The notes: generated by a model not told the origin, from the sequence alone. A stretch of DNA of 64,000 nt from Methylocapsa sp. S129 (GCF_009765995.1 NZ_LMUI01000020.1:302296-366295), one strand, 5' to 3'; positions 27,111-38,073 are shown, counted from the stretch's first letter. Numbers and translations: made by a program.

Positions 27111-27617
27111 TCATTCCCCGCGTGACGACGCATCGAGCCCCAAGATATAATCGAGCGCGATCTTGCCGGGTCCGAAGGTCATGATCGCCAGCGCCATAGC
27201 GGCCCATGGCAGATGGAAATTGGCCCAGCCGTCGGGAACCGTGAGCTGAATGATCGCCGTCATCGCGAGCAGGCCAAACGCCGCATAGCGCGCGCCAAGG
27301 CCGAAAACCAACATGACGGGAAAAGTGACTTCAGCGACGCCTGACAATGTCGCCATGAGTTCGGGCGCGGGATAGGGGAGTTCGGCGCCAAAAATGTGCA
27401 GCTTGAACTCCTCGGCGAACAATGTTTTCGCCCCGAACGAAAGATTCAAAAAGCCGTCCCACTTGGTCAGGCCCGAGAACCAGAAGGGCACGGCAAGCGC
27501 AAATCTCAGTGCGAGCATCGTCAGGGATAGCGGGATGATTCCGAAGATGGCTTCTGTAAACCGCGCAACGGCGCCCGGCGCGCCGCTTTGGGCGGCGACG
27601 TTCTGGTTGATACTCAT
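27111..27617 (-). CDS. DoxX family membrane protein (BufD-like position)
   Basis: The 168-residue protein has four membrane helices and the DoxX pattern: LSLTMLALRFALAVPFWFSGLTKWDGF, LMATLSGVAEVTFPVMLVFGLGARYAAFGLLAMTAI and LPWAAMALAIMTFGPGKIALDYILG. An AAGGAGA site lies a few bases before its ATG. It is the third gene of an operon with a BufC-like and a BufB-like gene, the order known from copper- and stress-induced bufferin loci. A redox or membrane-support role for the MNIO product is inferred. Confidence 0.9.
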   Translation of the reverse strand: MSINQNVAAQSGAPGAVARFTEAIFGIIPLSLTMLALRFALAVPFWFSGLTKWDGFLNLSFGAKTLFAEEFKLHIFGAELPYPAPELMATLSGVAEVTFPVMLVFGLGARYAAFGLLAMTAIIQLTVPDGWANFHLPWAAMALAIMTFGPGKIALDYILGLDASSRGE

Positions 27618-27627
27618 AGCTTTCTCC

Positions 27628-28383
27628 TTAGATTTGAAACCGCGAGATCGCCCCCGCCTCGATTAGGCCGATCAGATGGCTACCGGGGTCGAAACCCTCA
27701 AAATTCATGGCCAAATGGGCTTCGCCGAGCGTCGCGCCGTTTTGCAGCGCGTGGGCGAAGGAATAGCCGCCGAAGGGAAGAATGCGCACCCCGACATCCG
27801 CGTCTGGCCGCGAGACGAGAATCTCCTCGCCGCGCCAATCGTCAGGCGGTTTGGCGTCGCCCTCGCCCTGGTGCCCGGCCCAGATCGAGGCCGCCGGATG
27901 GCTTGAGCGGAGCAGCCTGGCGGCGGGATGGAACGCGAACCTCAAATCGCCAAGTTTTGCGGGGTCGACGGCCGCCAGCGCCGCCACGGCCAAGGGCTCG
28001 GCTTCCGCGGAATGATAGGCCTCAACCCAGGCGTTCTCCAGACGGGCGACATCGGCGAGATAAGGAAGGTCGCGCGCCGGTTCGAACTCTGCGATGAAGC
28101 CGGGAAAATTGGCGGCGTAGTGCAGAATCACCGCCGAACGCGGTTTGTTGTGCGCAACGAACGCCCGCGACATCGCGCGAAAGAACGCATCGCCGACCAG
28201 GCGCCGCGTCACGGGATAGCGGGCCTCGACGGCGGCGATCAGCGACATCGCGACATTGTTGCGGTAGACCGCGAAACGACGCGCATCTGGCCTGTTCTCG
28301 CGCCCGACCGTCTGAGCGGGCGGCGCGCGCGTCGGGTCCGCCAATGCGCGCGCAAAGGCCTCGATCGTCTGGCTAAACGGCAT
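27628..28383 (-). CDS. bufC: BufC/HvfC-like protein (DUF2063)
   Basis: The 251-residue protein fits DUF2063, a family of recognition or scaffold partners of MNIO enzymes. The N-terminal domain has [40 protein letters not shown], the typical start of the family, followed by [23 protein letters not shown] and a C-terminal region with [21 protein letters not shown]. Its start overlaps the bufB stop by 11 bases, so the two are translationally coupled. The partner should help present a ribosomal peptide precursor to the enzyme, but no precursor gene is adjacent. Confidence 0.88.
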   Translation of the reverse strand: MPFSQTIEAFARALADPTRAPPAQTVGRENRPDARRFAVYRNNVAMSLIAAVEARYPVTRRLVGDAFFRAMSRAFVAHNKPRSAVILHYAANFPGFIAEFEPARDLPYLADVARLENAWVEAYHSAEAEPLAVAALAAVDPAKLGDLRFAFHPAARLLRSSHPAASIWAGHQGEGDAKPPDDWRGEEILVSRPDADVGVRILPFGGYSFAHALQNGATLGEAHLAMNFEGFDPGSHLIGLIEAGAISRFQI

Positions 28384-29275
28384 GGCGGCGGGCGCCTTCG
28401 TTCATTGTCGAGAGGGCTTGAGCCATTGCCGCCTCGGCGCGGCGCGCCTCGCCCAGCAAAACTGGCCATTCCGGCACGTCATTGTCCCACTCGACCAACG
28501 TGGGGATTGGTCCACGCCGCGCAATCATTTCGCGATAGAGATCCCAGACACGATCGCGCACCGGAGAATCATGCGCGTCGATCAACACGAGATGGCCGGA
28601 ATCATCTCGGGCCTCTGCAAAGCCTGCAAGATGGATTTCGCCCACACGCTGGAGCGGAAACGCGTCGAGATAAGCAAGCGCATCGAAGCCGTGATTGATT
28701 GCGGAAACCAAGACATTGCCGACGTCGAGCAGAAGGCCGCAGCCTGTGCGCCTGGCGATCTCCCGGATAAAGTCGGTTTCGGAGATCGTGCTCTCTTTAA
28801 AGACCACATAAGTCGAAGGATTCTCGAGCAGCATGGGGCGACCCAATGCCGTCTGCACCTGGTCCACATGCTCGCAGACAGTCGCGAGCGTCTCCTGCGT
28901 ATAGGGAAGCGGCAGAAGGTCGTTCAGGTAGCCTTCGTCATGGCTCGACCAGGCGAGATGCTCCGAAAAGAGACCCGGCTGATAGCGCCTCGCGAGCGCG
29001 GCGAGGCGAGCAAGATGCTCGCGATCGAGCGGCTTTGGCGACCCGATCGAGAGCCCGACGCCATGCAACGAAAGTGGATAAAGCGCGCGAATCGCCTCAA
29101 GCCGGCGATGCGGCGGCCCGCCCGCGCCCATATAATTCTCGGCATGGATCTCAAAAAAACCCAATGCCGGCCGGTCGCGGAGGATTTCGTCGATATGTTC
29201 CGGCTTTAAGCCGACCCCGCTGCGATTGGGAAGCGCCGCGGCGACGCGTGGGGAGGGGAGGTGGGCGTCGGACAT
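28373..29275 (-). CDS. bufB: BufB-like multinuclear non-heme iron oxidase (MNIO, DUF692)
   Basis: The 300-residue TIM-barrel protein is a DUF692 member: [116 protein letters not shown] and [11 protein letters not shown] hold the conserved His, Glu, Asp and Asn metal ligands. These enzymes oxidatively modify cysteines of ribosomally made peptides. It is the first gene after a probable SigF promoter, with GAGG nine bases before the ATG. The usual first gene, a DUF2282 or similar BufA precursor, is not present here. Confidence 0.92.
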   Translation of the reverse strand: MSDAHLPSPRVAAALPNRSGVGLKPEHIDEILRDRPALGFFEIHAENYMGAGGPPHRRLEAIRALYPLSLHGVGLSIGSPKPLDREHLARLAALARRYQPGLFSEHLAWSSHDEGYLNDLLPLPYTQETLATVCEHVDQVQTALGRPMLLENPSTYVVFKESTISETDFIREIARRTGCGLLLDVGNVLVSAINHGFDALAYLDAFPLQRVGEIHLAGFAEARDDSGHLVLIDAHDSPVRDRVWDLYREMIARRGPIPTLVEWDNDVPEWPVLLGEARRAEAAMAQALSTMNEGARRHAV

Positions 29276-29317
29276 GGATGAATTCCTCGGAGGGTTCGTC
29301 GATCCTCACGAGATGAC

Positions 29318-29344
29318 TTCGCGGTCTTCGTCGCCCATGTTACA
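29318..29344 (-). promoter_or_regulatory. Probable SigF-type promoter for the bufB-bufC-doxX operon
   Basis: On the minus strand TGTAAC (29344-29339) is followed after 17 bases by CGAA (29321-29318). The same two elements, 16 bases apart, precede the divergent sigma-factor gene. A start near 29311 would give a leader of about 36 bases with a good SD for bufB. From memory, Caulobacter SigF promoters have a GTAAC...CGAA form, which fits, but this was not verified. Confidence 0.62.
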
Positions 29345-29407
29345 CCCCGGCTAAGAATATGTTCACCCTGCCGACCGCACATGAAGTCAAAAATGCTCCC
29401 TCGAATA

Positions 29408-29433
29408 TGTAACATTTGTTTCAGTCGTGCGAA
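29408..29433 (+). promoter_or_regulatory. Probable autoregulated SigF-type promoter of sigF-nrsF
   Basis: TGTAAC (29408-29413), 16 bases, then CGAA (29430-29433). The expected transcription start, 6-8 bases downstream, coincides with the sigF ATG at 29440, so the message may be leaderless; no SD is visible. The shared motif with the divergent operon suggests that the sigma factor drives both. Confidence 0.6.
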
Positions 29434-29439
29434 TGACGA

Positions 29440-30009
29440 ATGAGCGCTGCTGTGGGCGACGGCCAAATCGATGAAAAATGGGCCGGGATGATGCGCGCCG
29501 CCATAGCGGGCGACGAGGCGATCTACCGTCGGTTGCTTGAAGAAATTGCGCGCTCGGTTCGGACGATGGCGCGCGGCGCTTTCTCCCGGGCGCGCGTTGG
29601 CGATGCGGATGTCGAGGATGTCGTGCAGGAGACGTTGCTGGCGATTCACCTCAAGCGCAACACCTGGGATGGCGGCCTTCGGCTTGCCCCCTGGGTTGGC
29701 GCGATTGCGCGCCATAAAATCATCGACGCCATGCGCCGCCGCGGCGCGCGCCGATTTCAGCCGATCGAGGATTTCGAGATGACGCTCGCCGCTCCCGAGG
29801 TCGAAGATCCGCACACGCGCAGCGATGCCGAACGTCTTATAGCGCAACTTGCGCCGCGTCAGCGCGACATTGTCCGCTCAATCTCGCTTGAAGGGCAGTC
29901 GATCGCGGCAACGGCCACGCGCTTGTCGATGACCGAGGGTGCGGTTCGCGTCGCCCTGCATCGATCCCTGAAACTGCTGGCCTCTGCATGGAGGAACGCT
30001 TCGCAATGA
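29440..30009 (+). CDS. sigF: ECF RNA polymerase sigma factor, SigF-like
   Basis: The 189-residue protein has region 2 (YRRLLEEIARSVRTMARGAF, then DVEDVVQETLLAIHLKRNTWD and PWVGAIARHKIIDAMRRRGAR) and region 4 (LIAQLAPRQRDIVRSISLEGQSIAATATRLSMTEGAVRVALHRSLKLLA). It is followed with a four-base overlap by a DUF1109 anti-sigma gene and is divergent from an MNIO operon, the arrangement of the Caulobacter SigF heavy-metal and oxidative-stress regulon. It should direct transcription of the bufBC-doxX genes when released by its partner. Confidence 0.93.
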   Translation: MSAAVGDGQIDEKWAGMMRAAIAGDEAIYRRLLEEIARSVRTMARGAFSRARVGDADVEDVVQETLLAIHLKRNTWDGGLRLAPWVGAIARHKIIDAMRRRGARRFQPIEDFEMTLAAPEVEDPHTRSDAERLIAQLAPRQRDIVRSISLEGQSIAATATRLSMTEGAVRVALHRSLKLLASAWRNASQ

Positions 30010-30644
30010 AGACTTCCCAGCTTATCGATGCCCTTGCGGCGGACCCTTCGCGCCCGGGGCTAAACTTGGGCGCCCGATTTTCCTTAGCGCTGGGCGCCGG
30101 CGCTCTGGTTAGCGCCTGTCTCTTCGCGATGATCGTTGGGCCGCGTTCGGACATCGCCCATGCGGCGCATACGCTACGGTTCGACCTAAAATTCGTCGAT
30201 ACATTGGCGCTCGCTTTGCCCTCGGCGCTTCTGGCTTGGCGGCTGCTGCGTCCCGACGCGCGTCCGGGGGCCCTCGCCTTAACTTTGCTTGCGCCCTTTC
30301 TGCTACTTGGCGCCGCTGTCGTCGTAGAATTGACGCTGGTCCCTGCGGATTTGTGGGGAACGAAGCTGATCGGGTCCAATGCCATGCATTGCCTGACGAT
30401 CATCCCGCTTCTGTCGATCGCGCCGCTGGCCGCTTTGCTGTTTGTCATGCGCGAGGGGGCGCCGCGCAATCCTGGGATTGCGGGGGCGCTGGCGGGCGCC
30501 GCCGCCGCGGGAATCGCAGCGACCCTTTATGCCTCGAATTGCCCGGACGATTCGCCGCTGTTCGTGGCGAGCTGGTATCCGCTCGCGACCCTGATCGTCG
30601 CAGCCGTCGGCGCTTTCGCGGGCGATCGGCTCTTGCGCTGGTAG
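30006..30644 (+). CDS. nrsF: NrsF-type membrane anti-sigma factor (DUF1109)
   Basis: The 212-residue protein has the DUF1109 layout: a short cytoplasmic start with TSQLIDALAADPSRP, six membrane helices, and the characteristic HCLTIIPLLSIAPLAALLFVMREGAPRNPG and ASNCPDDSPLFVASWYPLA segments. The two conserved cysteines (in MHCL and SNCPDD) are implicated in metal sensing in Caulobacter NrsF. ATG at 30006 overlaps the sigF stop; an ATG at 29988 would add six residues. It should hold SigF at the inner membrane until stress. Confidence 0.92.
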   Translation: MKTSQLIDALAADPSRPGLNLGARFSLALGAGALVSACLFAMIVGPRSDIAHAAHTLRFDLKFVDTLALALPSALLAWRLLRPDARPGALALTLLAPFLLLGAAVVVELTLVPADLWGTKLIGSNAMHCLTIIPLLSIAPLAALLFVMREGAPRNPGIAGALAGAAAAGIAATLYASNCPDDSPLFVASWYPLATLIVAAVGAFAGDRLLRW

Positions 30645-30675
30645 GCGGTTCGGCGCCGCTTAGACGATCCGAACG

Positions 30676-31356
30676 TTATTTCACAAGAGGCTTCAAAATC
30701 GCGTTCAATTCGTCGAGGCTAAGAGCGCCGCCATAGATTTTGCCGTCGATGATGAAAGTCGGCGTGCCCGAGACCTTGAATTTGTCATCCGCCGTCTTGA
30801 CGATTTGAGCGAATGCATCCGCTTTGGCCTGATCCTTGAGGCAGGCATTCGCTTTATCGTGGCTCATGCCGGTCGGCCGCAAGGCGGCGATCAGGCCGTC
30901 CAGCGGATTGCCTCCAAAAGCCCAGGAATCCTGCGAGGCGAATAGAAGCTCGATTGTCGCAAAGGCTTTGTCATCGCCAACGCAACGCGCCAGCATGAAA
31001 GCGCCAACGTCGAGATTATTGCGCGAATATTCCCTGAAAATGAACCGCACTTTGCCGGTGTCGACATAGCTCTTCTTGAATTCGGGCCAGATGTCGCGGT
31101 CAAAATGCGCGCAATGAGGGCATGTCGCCGAGCCATATTCGATCACCGGCACGCCCGCCGGGTCGCCAATTGATAATTCCGGCAGCGGGCCCGGCTCCAG
31201 CGCCTTGGCCATATCGACCGTCGAATCGGGTTTGGGCGCCGTTTGCGCGCGAGCCGCGCTCCATAGGGCGAGTCCGGGCAGTAAGGCCGTCGCGCGCATT
31301 AGGTGGCGACGCGACAGGGACGAAGAAATCAACAAAGGCGAAGACAGCAAGGTCAC
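30676..31356 (-). CDS. DsbA-family thiol:disulfide oxidoreductase
   Basis: The 226-residue exported protein has a twin-arginine-like leader (SRRHLMRATALLPGLALWSAARA) and a DsbA/DsbG-type thioredoxin fold with the active site GSATCPHCAHF near residue 80. The inserted helical domain carries ARCVGDDKAFATIELLF, and the cis-Pro loop is VSGTPTFIIDG near the end. An alternative start (MRATALLPG) would shorten the leader. It converges on nrsF; placement beside a cysteine-modifying MNIO locus may be coincidence. Confidence 0.9.
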   Translation of the reverse strand: MTLLSSPLLISSSLSRRHLMRATALLPGLALWSAARAQTAPKPDSTVDMAKALEPGPLPELSIGDPAGVPVIEYGSATCPHCAHFDRDIWPEFKKSYVDTGKVRFIFREYSRNNLDVGAFMLARCVGDDKAFATIELLFASQDSWAFGGNPLDGLIAALRPTGMSHDKANACLKDQAKADAFAQIVKTADDKFKVSGTPTFIIDGKIYGGALSLDELNAILKPLVK

Positions 31357-31508
31357 GATCCGTGCGCTCCCAGCGCGTCAAACTGCATGATTGGCCTGAA
31401 AAGACATTGGCCTTTTTCGCTGGAAGCGGCAAGGCGAAGGGACGGATGGAAATTTGCCGGCGAATCGGATTGACACCGCGCCTTTTGCGGCCCAGATTCC
31501 GCCTCGCT

Positions 31509-33510
<2,002 letters not shown>

Positions 33511-33514
33511 AGCG

Positions 33515-34516
33515 ATGCGCGTCACCGTCGTCGGCGCTGGCGTCGTCGGCCTTACTGCGGCGCTCGAACTCTCCGAGCGCGGCGCGGAGGTTGAGATCGT
33601 CGAGCGCGCCGCGCATCTTGGCGAGGCTGCGTGCTCCTGGTGCGCGGGCGGCATGCTGGCGCCGTGGTGCGAAGGAGAAAGCGCGCCGGCCGAAGTTGTC
33701 GATCTCGGTGCGCAGGCGCTGGATTGGTGGGCGCGGCGCGTTCCCGGCGTTGCGAGTAACGGCACGCTCGTCGTCGCGGCGCCGCGCGATGTCGGCGAAA
33801 TCGAGCGCTTCGCTGCGCGTACGCTGAATCATGAACGCGTCGACGAGACGCGCATTGGCGCGCTGGAGCCCGACTTGGCCGGGCGCTTCCGCAAGGGGTT
33901 ATTTTTCGCACGAGAAGGGCATCTCGATCCGCGCATGGCGCTTGGCGCGCTCAGGGATCGTCTCGCCGAGCGAGGCGTCGCGATAAGCTTCGGGGTCGAC
34001 GGCGCCGCGCCTTCGTTGTTTGCCGGCGCCGTGCTTGATTGTCGAGGATTCGCTGCGCGCGATGCGCTCGAAGAGCTTCGCGGCGTACGGGGCGAAATGC
34101 TGATCTTGCGCACCAAGGAAATTTCCTTGGCTCGGCCGATCCGCTTTTTGCATCCGCGCATTCCCCTCTACGTTGTACCGCGCGCCGATGGTCTGTTCAT
34201 GGTGGGAGCGACGATGATCGAGAGCGCCGAGCGCGGCTCCGTCACCGCGCGTTCGGCGATCGAATTGCTGAGCGCCGCTTATGCGTTGCACCCGGCCTTT
34301 GGCGAAGCGGAGATTGTCGAGATGCGCGCCGACGTGCGTCCCGCCTTTCCCGACAATTTGCCGCGCATCGTTCGGCGCGGCGCAACGAACTATCTTAATG
34401 GATTTTACCGTCACGGCTTTCTTCTTTCGCCGGCCTTTGCGCAAAAGGCGGCCGCGACGATTCTGCGGGATGTCAGGGATACAAATGAAAATCATCGTCA
34501 ACGGCGCCGAGCTTGA
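33515..34516 (+). CDS. thiO: Glycine oxidase ThiO
   Basis: ThiO oxidises glycine to the iminoacetate used for thiazole formation. The 333-residue DAO-fold flavoenzyme starts with the dinucleotide motif VVGAGVVGLTAALELSERGAEVEIVER, has CSWCAGGMLAPWCE, and ends with the usual PAFPDNLPRIVRRGATNYLNGFYRHGFLLSPA. ATG at 33515 lies just after the thiC stop. The end overlaps thiS by 32 bases, so the two are coupled. A ThiH-type route is not needed, consistent with an aerobic organism. Confidence 0.94.
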   Translation: MRVTVVGAGVVGLTAALELSERGAEVEIVERAAHLGEAACSWCAGGMLAPWCEGESAPAEVVDLGAQALDWWARRVPGVASNGTLVVAAPRDVGEIERFAARTLNHERVDETRIGALEPDLAGRFRKGLFFAREGHLDPRMALGALRDRLAERGVAISFGVDGAAPSLFAGAVLDCRGFAARDALEELRGVRGEMLILRTKEISLARPIRFLHPRIPLYVVPRADGLFMVGATMIESAERGSVTARSAIELLSAAYALHPAFGEAEIVEMRADVRPAFPDNLPRIVRRGATNYLNGFYRHGFLLSPAFAQKAAATILRDVRDTNENHRQRRRA

Positions 34517-34682
34517 GCTTGGCGCTACGACGCTCGCCGAGGCGCTTGAAGCGCTCGACTATCGCGACGCCGTCGTTGCGACCGCTTTGAACGGTCATTT
34601 CGTCGCGGCGCGGGCGCGCGCGCTGACGCGGCTTTCCGAGGGCGACAAGATCGAGATCGTCGCGCCAAGGCAAGGAGGCTGA
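34485..34682 (+). CDS. thiS: Sulfur-carrier protein ThiS
   Basis: The 65-residue ubiquitin-like protein reads MKIIVNGAELEL, LAEALEALDYRDAVVATALNGHFV, and ends in the diglycine IVAPRQGG that is thiocarboxylated to carry sulfur for ThiG. Its ATG lies inside the end of thiO. No thiF adenylyltransferase is in the cluster, so activation must use a ThiF or MoeB-like protein encoded elsewhere. Confidence 0.95.
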   Translation: MKIIVNGAELELGATTLAEALEALDYRDAVVATALNGHFVAARARALTRLSEGDKIEIVAPRQGG

Positions 34683-34685
34683 ACT

Positions 34686-35459
34686 ATGGAGCTTTATGGC
34701 GTCGAGATCGCCTCGCGTCTATTGCTGGGGACCGCGCAATATCCGTCGCCAGCGATCCTTGCCGACGCCGTGCGTGCGGCTAGGGTCGATATTGTCACGG
34801 TTTCGTTGCGCCGCGAATCAGGCCGCTTGCGCGAAGGCCAGGATTTTTGGTCGCTCATCCGCACGCTTGGCATTCGCGTGCTGCCCAATACCGCCGGCTG
34901 CCACTCGGTCAAAGAAGCGGTGACGACGGCGCAAATGGCGCGTGAGATATTCGCCACCAACTGGATCAAGCTTGAAGTGATCGGCGAGGCCGACACGTTG
35001 CAGCCGGATGTTTTCGGCCTTGCCGAAGCCGCGAGGATCTTGAGCGACGACGGCTTCGCCGTTTTCCCCTACATGACCGAAGACCTCATCGTCGCCGAGC
35101 GGCTGATCGAGGCGGGATGCAGGGTTTTGATGCCGTGGGGGGCGCCGATCGGCTCGGGCAAGGGCCTGAACAACCCCTTCGGCTTGCAGGCTTTGCGCGC
35201 CCATTTCCCCGATATTCCGCTTGTCGTCGACGCTGGCATCGGCCTGCCCTCGCACGCCGCCGCCGCGATGGAGCTGGGCTATGATGCGGTGTTGTTGAAT
35301 ACCGCCGTCGCCAAGGCGGGCGACCCCGTCGCGATGGCGCAGGCTTTCGCGGGGGCCGTCGAGGCGGGGCGCGCCGCCTACCTTGCCGGTCCGATGGAGG
35401 CGCGCGATATGGCGGCGCCTTCGACGCCGGTACTCGGCAGGCCGGTTCTCGCACGATGA
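34686..35459 (+). CDS. thiG: Thiazole synthase
   Basis: ThiG builds the thiazole phosphate ring from deoxyxylulose 5-phosphate, iminoacetate and ThiS thiocarboxylate. The 257-residue TIM barrel shows [54 protein letters not shown] with the Schiff-base lysine, [17 protein letters not shown] and [34 protein letters not shown]. It overlaps thiE by four bases. Confidence 0.97.
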   Translation: MELYGVEIASRLLLGTAQYPSPAILADAVRAARVDIVTVSLRRESGRLREGQDFWSLIRTLGIRVLPNTAGCHSVKEAVTTAQMAREIFATNWIKLEVIGEADTLQPDVFGLAEAARILSDDGFAVFPYMTEDLIVAERLIEAGCRVLMPWGAPIGSGKGLNNPFGLQALRAHFPDIPLVVDAGIGLPSHAAAAMELGYDAVLLNTAVAKAGDPVAMAQAFAGAVEAGRAAYLAGPMEARDMAAPSTPVLGRPVLAR

Positions 35460-36079
35460 CGGCGCGCAGTTTGAGCGATCTCGACCCTTTTTATCCGATC
35501 GTCGACAGCGCCGCATGGGTCGAGCGGCTGGTTACGGTCGGCGCAAGACTGATCCAATTGCGCGTCAAGGACCGTGCGGACGCGGATGTGCGGGTGCAAA
35601 CGCACGCGGCGCTGGCGTATTGCGCACGCCACAGCGCGCAACTCATCGTCAATGATTACTGGGAAATCGCCATCGATGAAGGCGCCGATTTCATTCATCT
35701 CGGCCAGGGCGATCTCGATGGCGCCGATATGAAGCGCATTCGCGCGCTGGGCTTGCGCGTTGGAATCAGCACGCACGATCACGTTGAGCTCGATCGCGCT
35801 TTGTCGTTCGATCCAGATTATGTGGCGTTGGGGCCGATCTATCCCACCATTCTTAAGGCTATGCCCTTTGCGCCGCAGGGGTTGGCGCGCATCGGCGAAT
35901 GGAAACGGCTTGTCGGCAAGCGGCCGTTGGTCGCCATTGGCGGCATCAGTCTGGAGCGGGCGCCCTTATGCCTAGCCGCGGGGGCCGATAGCGCGGCTGT
36001 CGTGACCGACATCACGCTGAACGCGGATCCCGACGGGCGCGCCAAGGCGTGGCTGGCGGCGACGCGGAGAGCGGCTTGA
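35456..36079 (+). CDS. thiE: Thiamine-phosphate synthase
   Basis: ThiE joins HMP-pyrophosphate to thiazole phosphate. The 207-residue TIM barrel contains [68 protein letters not shown] and [29 protein letters not shown]. The second position of the usual GPxxxT substrate loop is kept as GPIYPT. The thiD start overlaps its stop (TTGA). Confidence 0.95.
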   Translation: MTARSLSDLDPFYPIVDSAAWVERLVTVGARLIQLRVKDRADADVRVQTHAALAYCARHSAQLIVNDYWEIAIDEGADFIHLGQGDLDGADMKRIRALGLRVGISTHDHVELDRALSFDPDYVALGPIYPTILKAMPFAPQGLARIGEWKRLVGKRPLVAIGGISLERAPLCLAAGADSAAVVTDITLNADPDGRAKAWLAATRRAA

Positions 36080-36882
36080 AGCGCAAGACGCCTGTCGCCC
36101 TGACGATCGCCGGTTCCGATTCCGGCGCTGGCGCAGGCATTCAGGCAGATCTGAAGACTTTCGCCGCGCTCGGCGTCTATGGGACCAGCGCATTGACGGC
36201 TGTGACGGCGCAGAACACGCTCGGCGTGCGTGCCGTCTTCACCCTTCCCGCCACGATTGTTGCAGCGCAAATCGACGCGGTCTCAAGAGATTTCGACGTC
36301 GCCGCGGTCAAGATCGGCATGCTTTCCAGTCTGGAAATTGTCGAGGCCGTGGCGGCGGCGCTTGCTGGCTTTTCACCCCGCTTTGTCGTGTTCGATCCTG
36401 TGATGATCGCCTCTTCCGGTGATCCGCTGATTGCGCCCGCTGCGGTAGCGGCGATGAAATCGTACCTCTTCTCACACGTCGATTGTCTCACGCCCAATCT
36501 GTCGGAAGCCGCGGCGTTTCTTGGCGAGGCGCCCGCGCGCGACGAGGAGGAGGTGACCCGACAAGGGCGCGCCCTGCTCGAACTCGGCCCCCGCGCCGTT
36601 CTGATGAAGGGCGGGCATCTCGAATCGCCAGAAGCGGTCGATATTCTTATCACGGAGACGCGCGCGCGCCGCTACGCGGGACCGCGCGTCGCTTCGCGCA
36701 ACCTGCACGGAACAGGATGCACGCTTTCGGCGGCGATATCGGCCTATGTCGTTAGGGGCCGCGAGCTTGAAGAGGCCGTGACGAGCGCCAAGGCCTTTGT
36801 TGAAAAAGCCATCATCGCTGGGCGCAATATCGAATTGGGCGAAGGGCCGGGGCCGTTGATGCACTTGCCGCTGAAGACTTAG
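36076..36882 (+). CDS. thiD: Hydroxymethylpyrimidine/phosphomethylpyrimidine kinase
   Basis: ThiD phosphorylates HMP and HMP-phosphate, supplying ThiE. The 268-residue ribokinase-fold enzyme starts VALTIAGSDSGAGAGIQADLKTFAALGVYGTSALTAVTAQNT and has DPVMIASSGDPLI, LTPNLSEAAAFLGE, LMKGGHLESPEAVDIL and the anion-hole LHGTGCTLSAAISA. The TTG start at 36076 overlaps the thiE stop and gives a canonical N-terminus. It closes the thi cluster and converges with the DUF1398 gene by four bases. Confidence 0.95.
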   Translation: MKRKTPVALTIAGSDSGAGAGIQADLKTFAALGVYGTSALTAVTAQNTLGVRAVFTLPATIVAAQIDAVSRDFDVAAVKIGMLSSLEIVEAVAAALAGFSPRFVVFDPVMIASSGDPLIAPAAVAAMKSYLFSHVDCLTPNLSEAAAFLGEAPARDEEEVTRQGRALLELGPRAVLMKGGHLESPEAVDILITETRARRYAGPRVASRNLHGTGCTLSAAISAYVVRGRELEEAVTSAKAFVEKAIIAGRNIELGEGPGPLMHLPLKT

Positions 36883-37286
36883 GCGGACGTCGGAAAGCGC
36901 TCGATATGCACTTCGCCGCGACGGCCAAAATATTGCACATGCCGGCCGGCGATCCATACGAAATAGCCGACGCAACCGGCTGCCATGGTGCGTTGCATGA
37001 ATTCCGGATATTTGACCGCGCCGCTTTGCGCCCCCCGAACAGCTTCGCTGACGTCGTCCGCATTGAAAGCTTCGGCGACGGACATTTCCGGCGACGTGAA
37101 TTTGACCGCATAGGTTTCGCCCGACGGCAGATAATAAATGTTCTCGCAGCGACGGTAATCCGCCAGATATGTCTCGACGCCCACTTGCATCAGCTTGCCG
37201 ACAACTTCGCCGAAGCTGATTGTTCCCTGATGCGAGCGTTTGACGCATTCTTCAATGACGGTTCTGGCTTCTGCGCTCATGCTCAT
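36879..37286 (-). CDS. DUF1398 (YbcV-like) protein
   Basis: The 135-residue protein matches the DUF1398 family: VIEECVKRSHQGTISFGEVVGKLMQVGVETYLADYRRCENIYYLPSGETY, then FNADDVSEAVRGAQSGAVKYPEFMQRTMAAGCVGYFVWIAGRHVQYFGRRGEVHIERFP. The family is small, soluble and of unknown function; E. coli YbcV is a member. GGAAAG precedes the ATG at 37286. It follows a marR gene by 22 bases and is probably the target of that regulator. Confidence 0.85.
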   Translation of the reverse strand: MSMSAEARTVIEECVKRSHQGTISFGEVVGKLMQVGVETYLADYRRCENIYYLPSGETYAVKFTSPEMSVAEAFNADDVSEAVRGAQSGAVKYPEFMQRTMAAGCVGYFVWIAGRHVQYFGRRGEVHIERFPTSA

Positions 37287-37308
37287 TGGACTTTCCTTTC
37301 TGTGTCGC

Positions 37309-37812
37309 TCAGTCAATCGGGACGGCTTTCAGTTGATGAAGGCGGACGACCTCTTTCATTGCGCTAACGAGTTGGTCACGCACGGGTTTCGACAGATGGC
37401 CGAAGAACTCTTCGTCGTTCTGGTCCGCCAACCGGGCGAGGGCCGGGACAAGCGTCTGGCCGGCAATTGTCAGTTCGATCACGTGGTTGCGGCGGTCGGC
37501 CTCGGTGATCGAGCGGATGAGCAGCTCCTTGCGCTCCAGGCGGGCGACCAGTTTCGATATTGCCCCCTTCGTCATTCCTATCTTCTGTCCAAGTTCGGTC
37601 GGCGATGTGGGCCCCAGCCGGTGCATCTCGCGCATGACGACCCATTCCGAAACGGTGACGTCGGCGGCTTCCATTTTTCTCTGGAAGGCTTGCGCAACAT
37701 GATTGGACACAAATCGCAGCCAGTAACCGAGATGAGATTCGAGCTCGCTTACGGATTTCCCGCTTGAAGCGTGGGATCCGCGGCGGTTTGGGTGATCGGG
37801 TCGGGCGTTCAT
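37309..37812 (-). CDS. MarR-family transcriptional regulator
   Basis: The 167-residue protein has a winged helix-turn-helix of MarR type: helix 1 ESHLGYWLRFVSNHVAQAFQRKMEAADVTVSEWVVMREMHR, recognition region SPTELGQKIGMTKGAISKLVARLERKELLIR, wing ITEADRRNHVIELT, and a C-terminal dimer helix. A perfect 16-bp palindrome lies 55 bases before the start and should be its operator. It forms an operon with the DUF1398 gene. Confidence 0.92.
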   Translation of the reverse strand: MNARPDHPNRRGSHASSGKSVSELESHLGYWLRFVSNHVAQAFQRKMEAADVTVSEWVVMREMHRLGPTSPTELGQKIGMTKGAISKLVARLERKELLIRSITEADRRNHVIELTIAGQTLVPALARLADQNDEEFFGHLSKPVRDQLVSAMKEVVRLHQLKAVPID

Positions 37813-37867
37813 GAGAGTTCCTGCTGGCGTTCCGATTGAGACATGGATCGCGCACGTTTCGACCTAT

Positions 37868-37883
37868 AGTTTCCTAGGAAACT
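37868..37883. promoter_or_regulatory. Perfect 16-bp palindromic operator
   Basis: AGTTTCCTAGGAAACT is a perfect inverted repeat between the divergent marR and mutS genes, 55 bases from marR. Palindromes of this kind with a TTTCCTAGGAAA core are bound by several MarR regulators, so autoregulation of the marR-DUF1398 operon is likely. Confidence 0.75.
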
Positions 37884-38073
37884 TTTGTCAAGAGCTTATT
37901 GCCTAAAAATGAACCCCGTTGGGGGTCTCGAGCGAGCCCAACGCCAATTCCCGCGTTTGCATCGTCATCGACGACTCCCATCGCAAACGCGCCAGCAGAT
38001 TCCTCGAACATCATCGTGGAAACCTGACGCTCCACCGATGCTTTGCCGCTTTGCTTTTGCTAGGGTCGCCGCC

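Noticed and set aside
29276..29439. Search for a BufA precursor gene upstream of bufB
   Set aside because: No frame with a signal peptide or repeated cysteines was found; the region is occupied by two promoter motifs and a leader.
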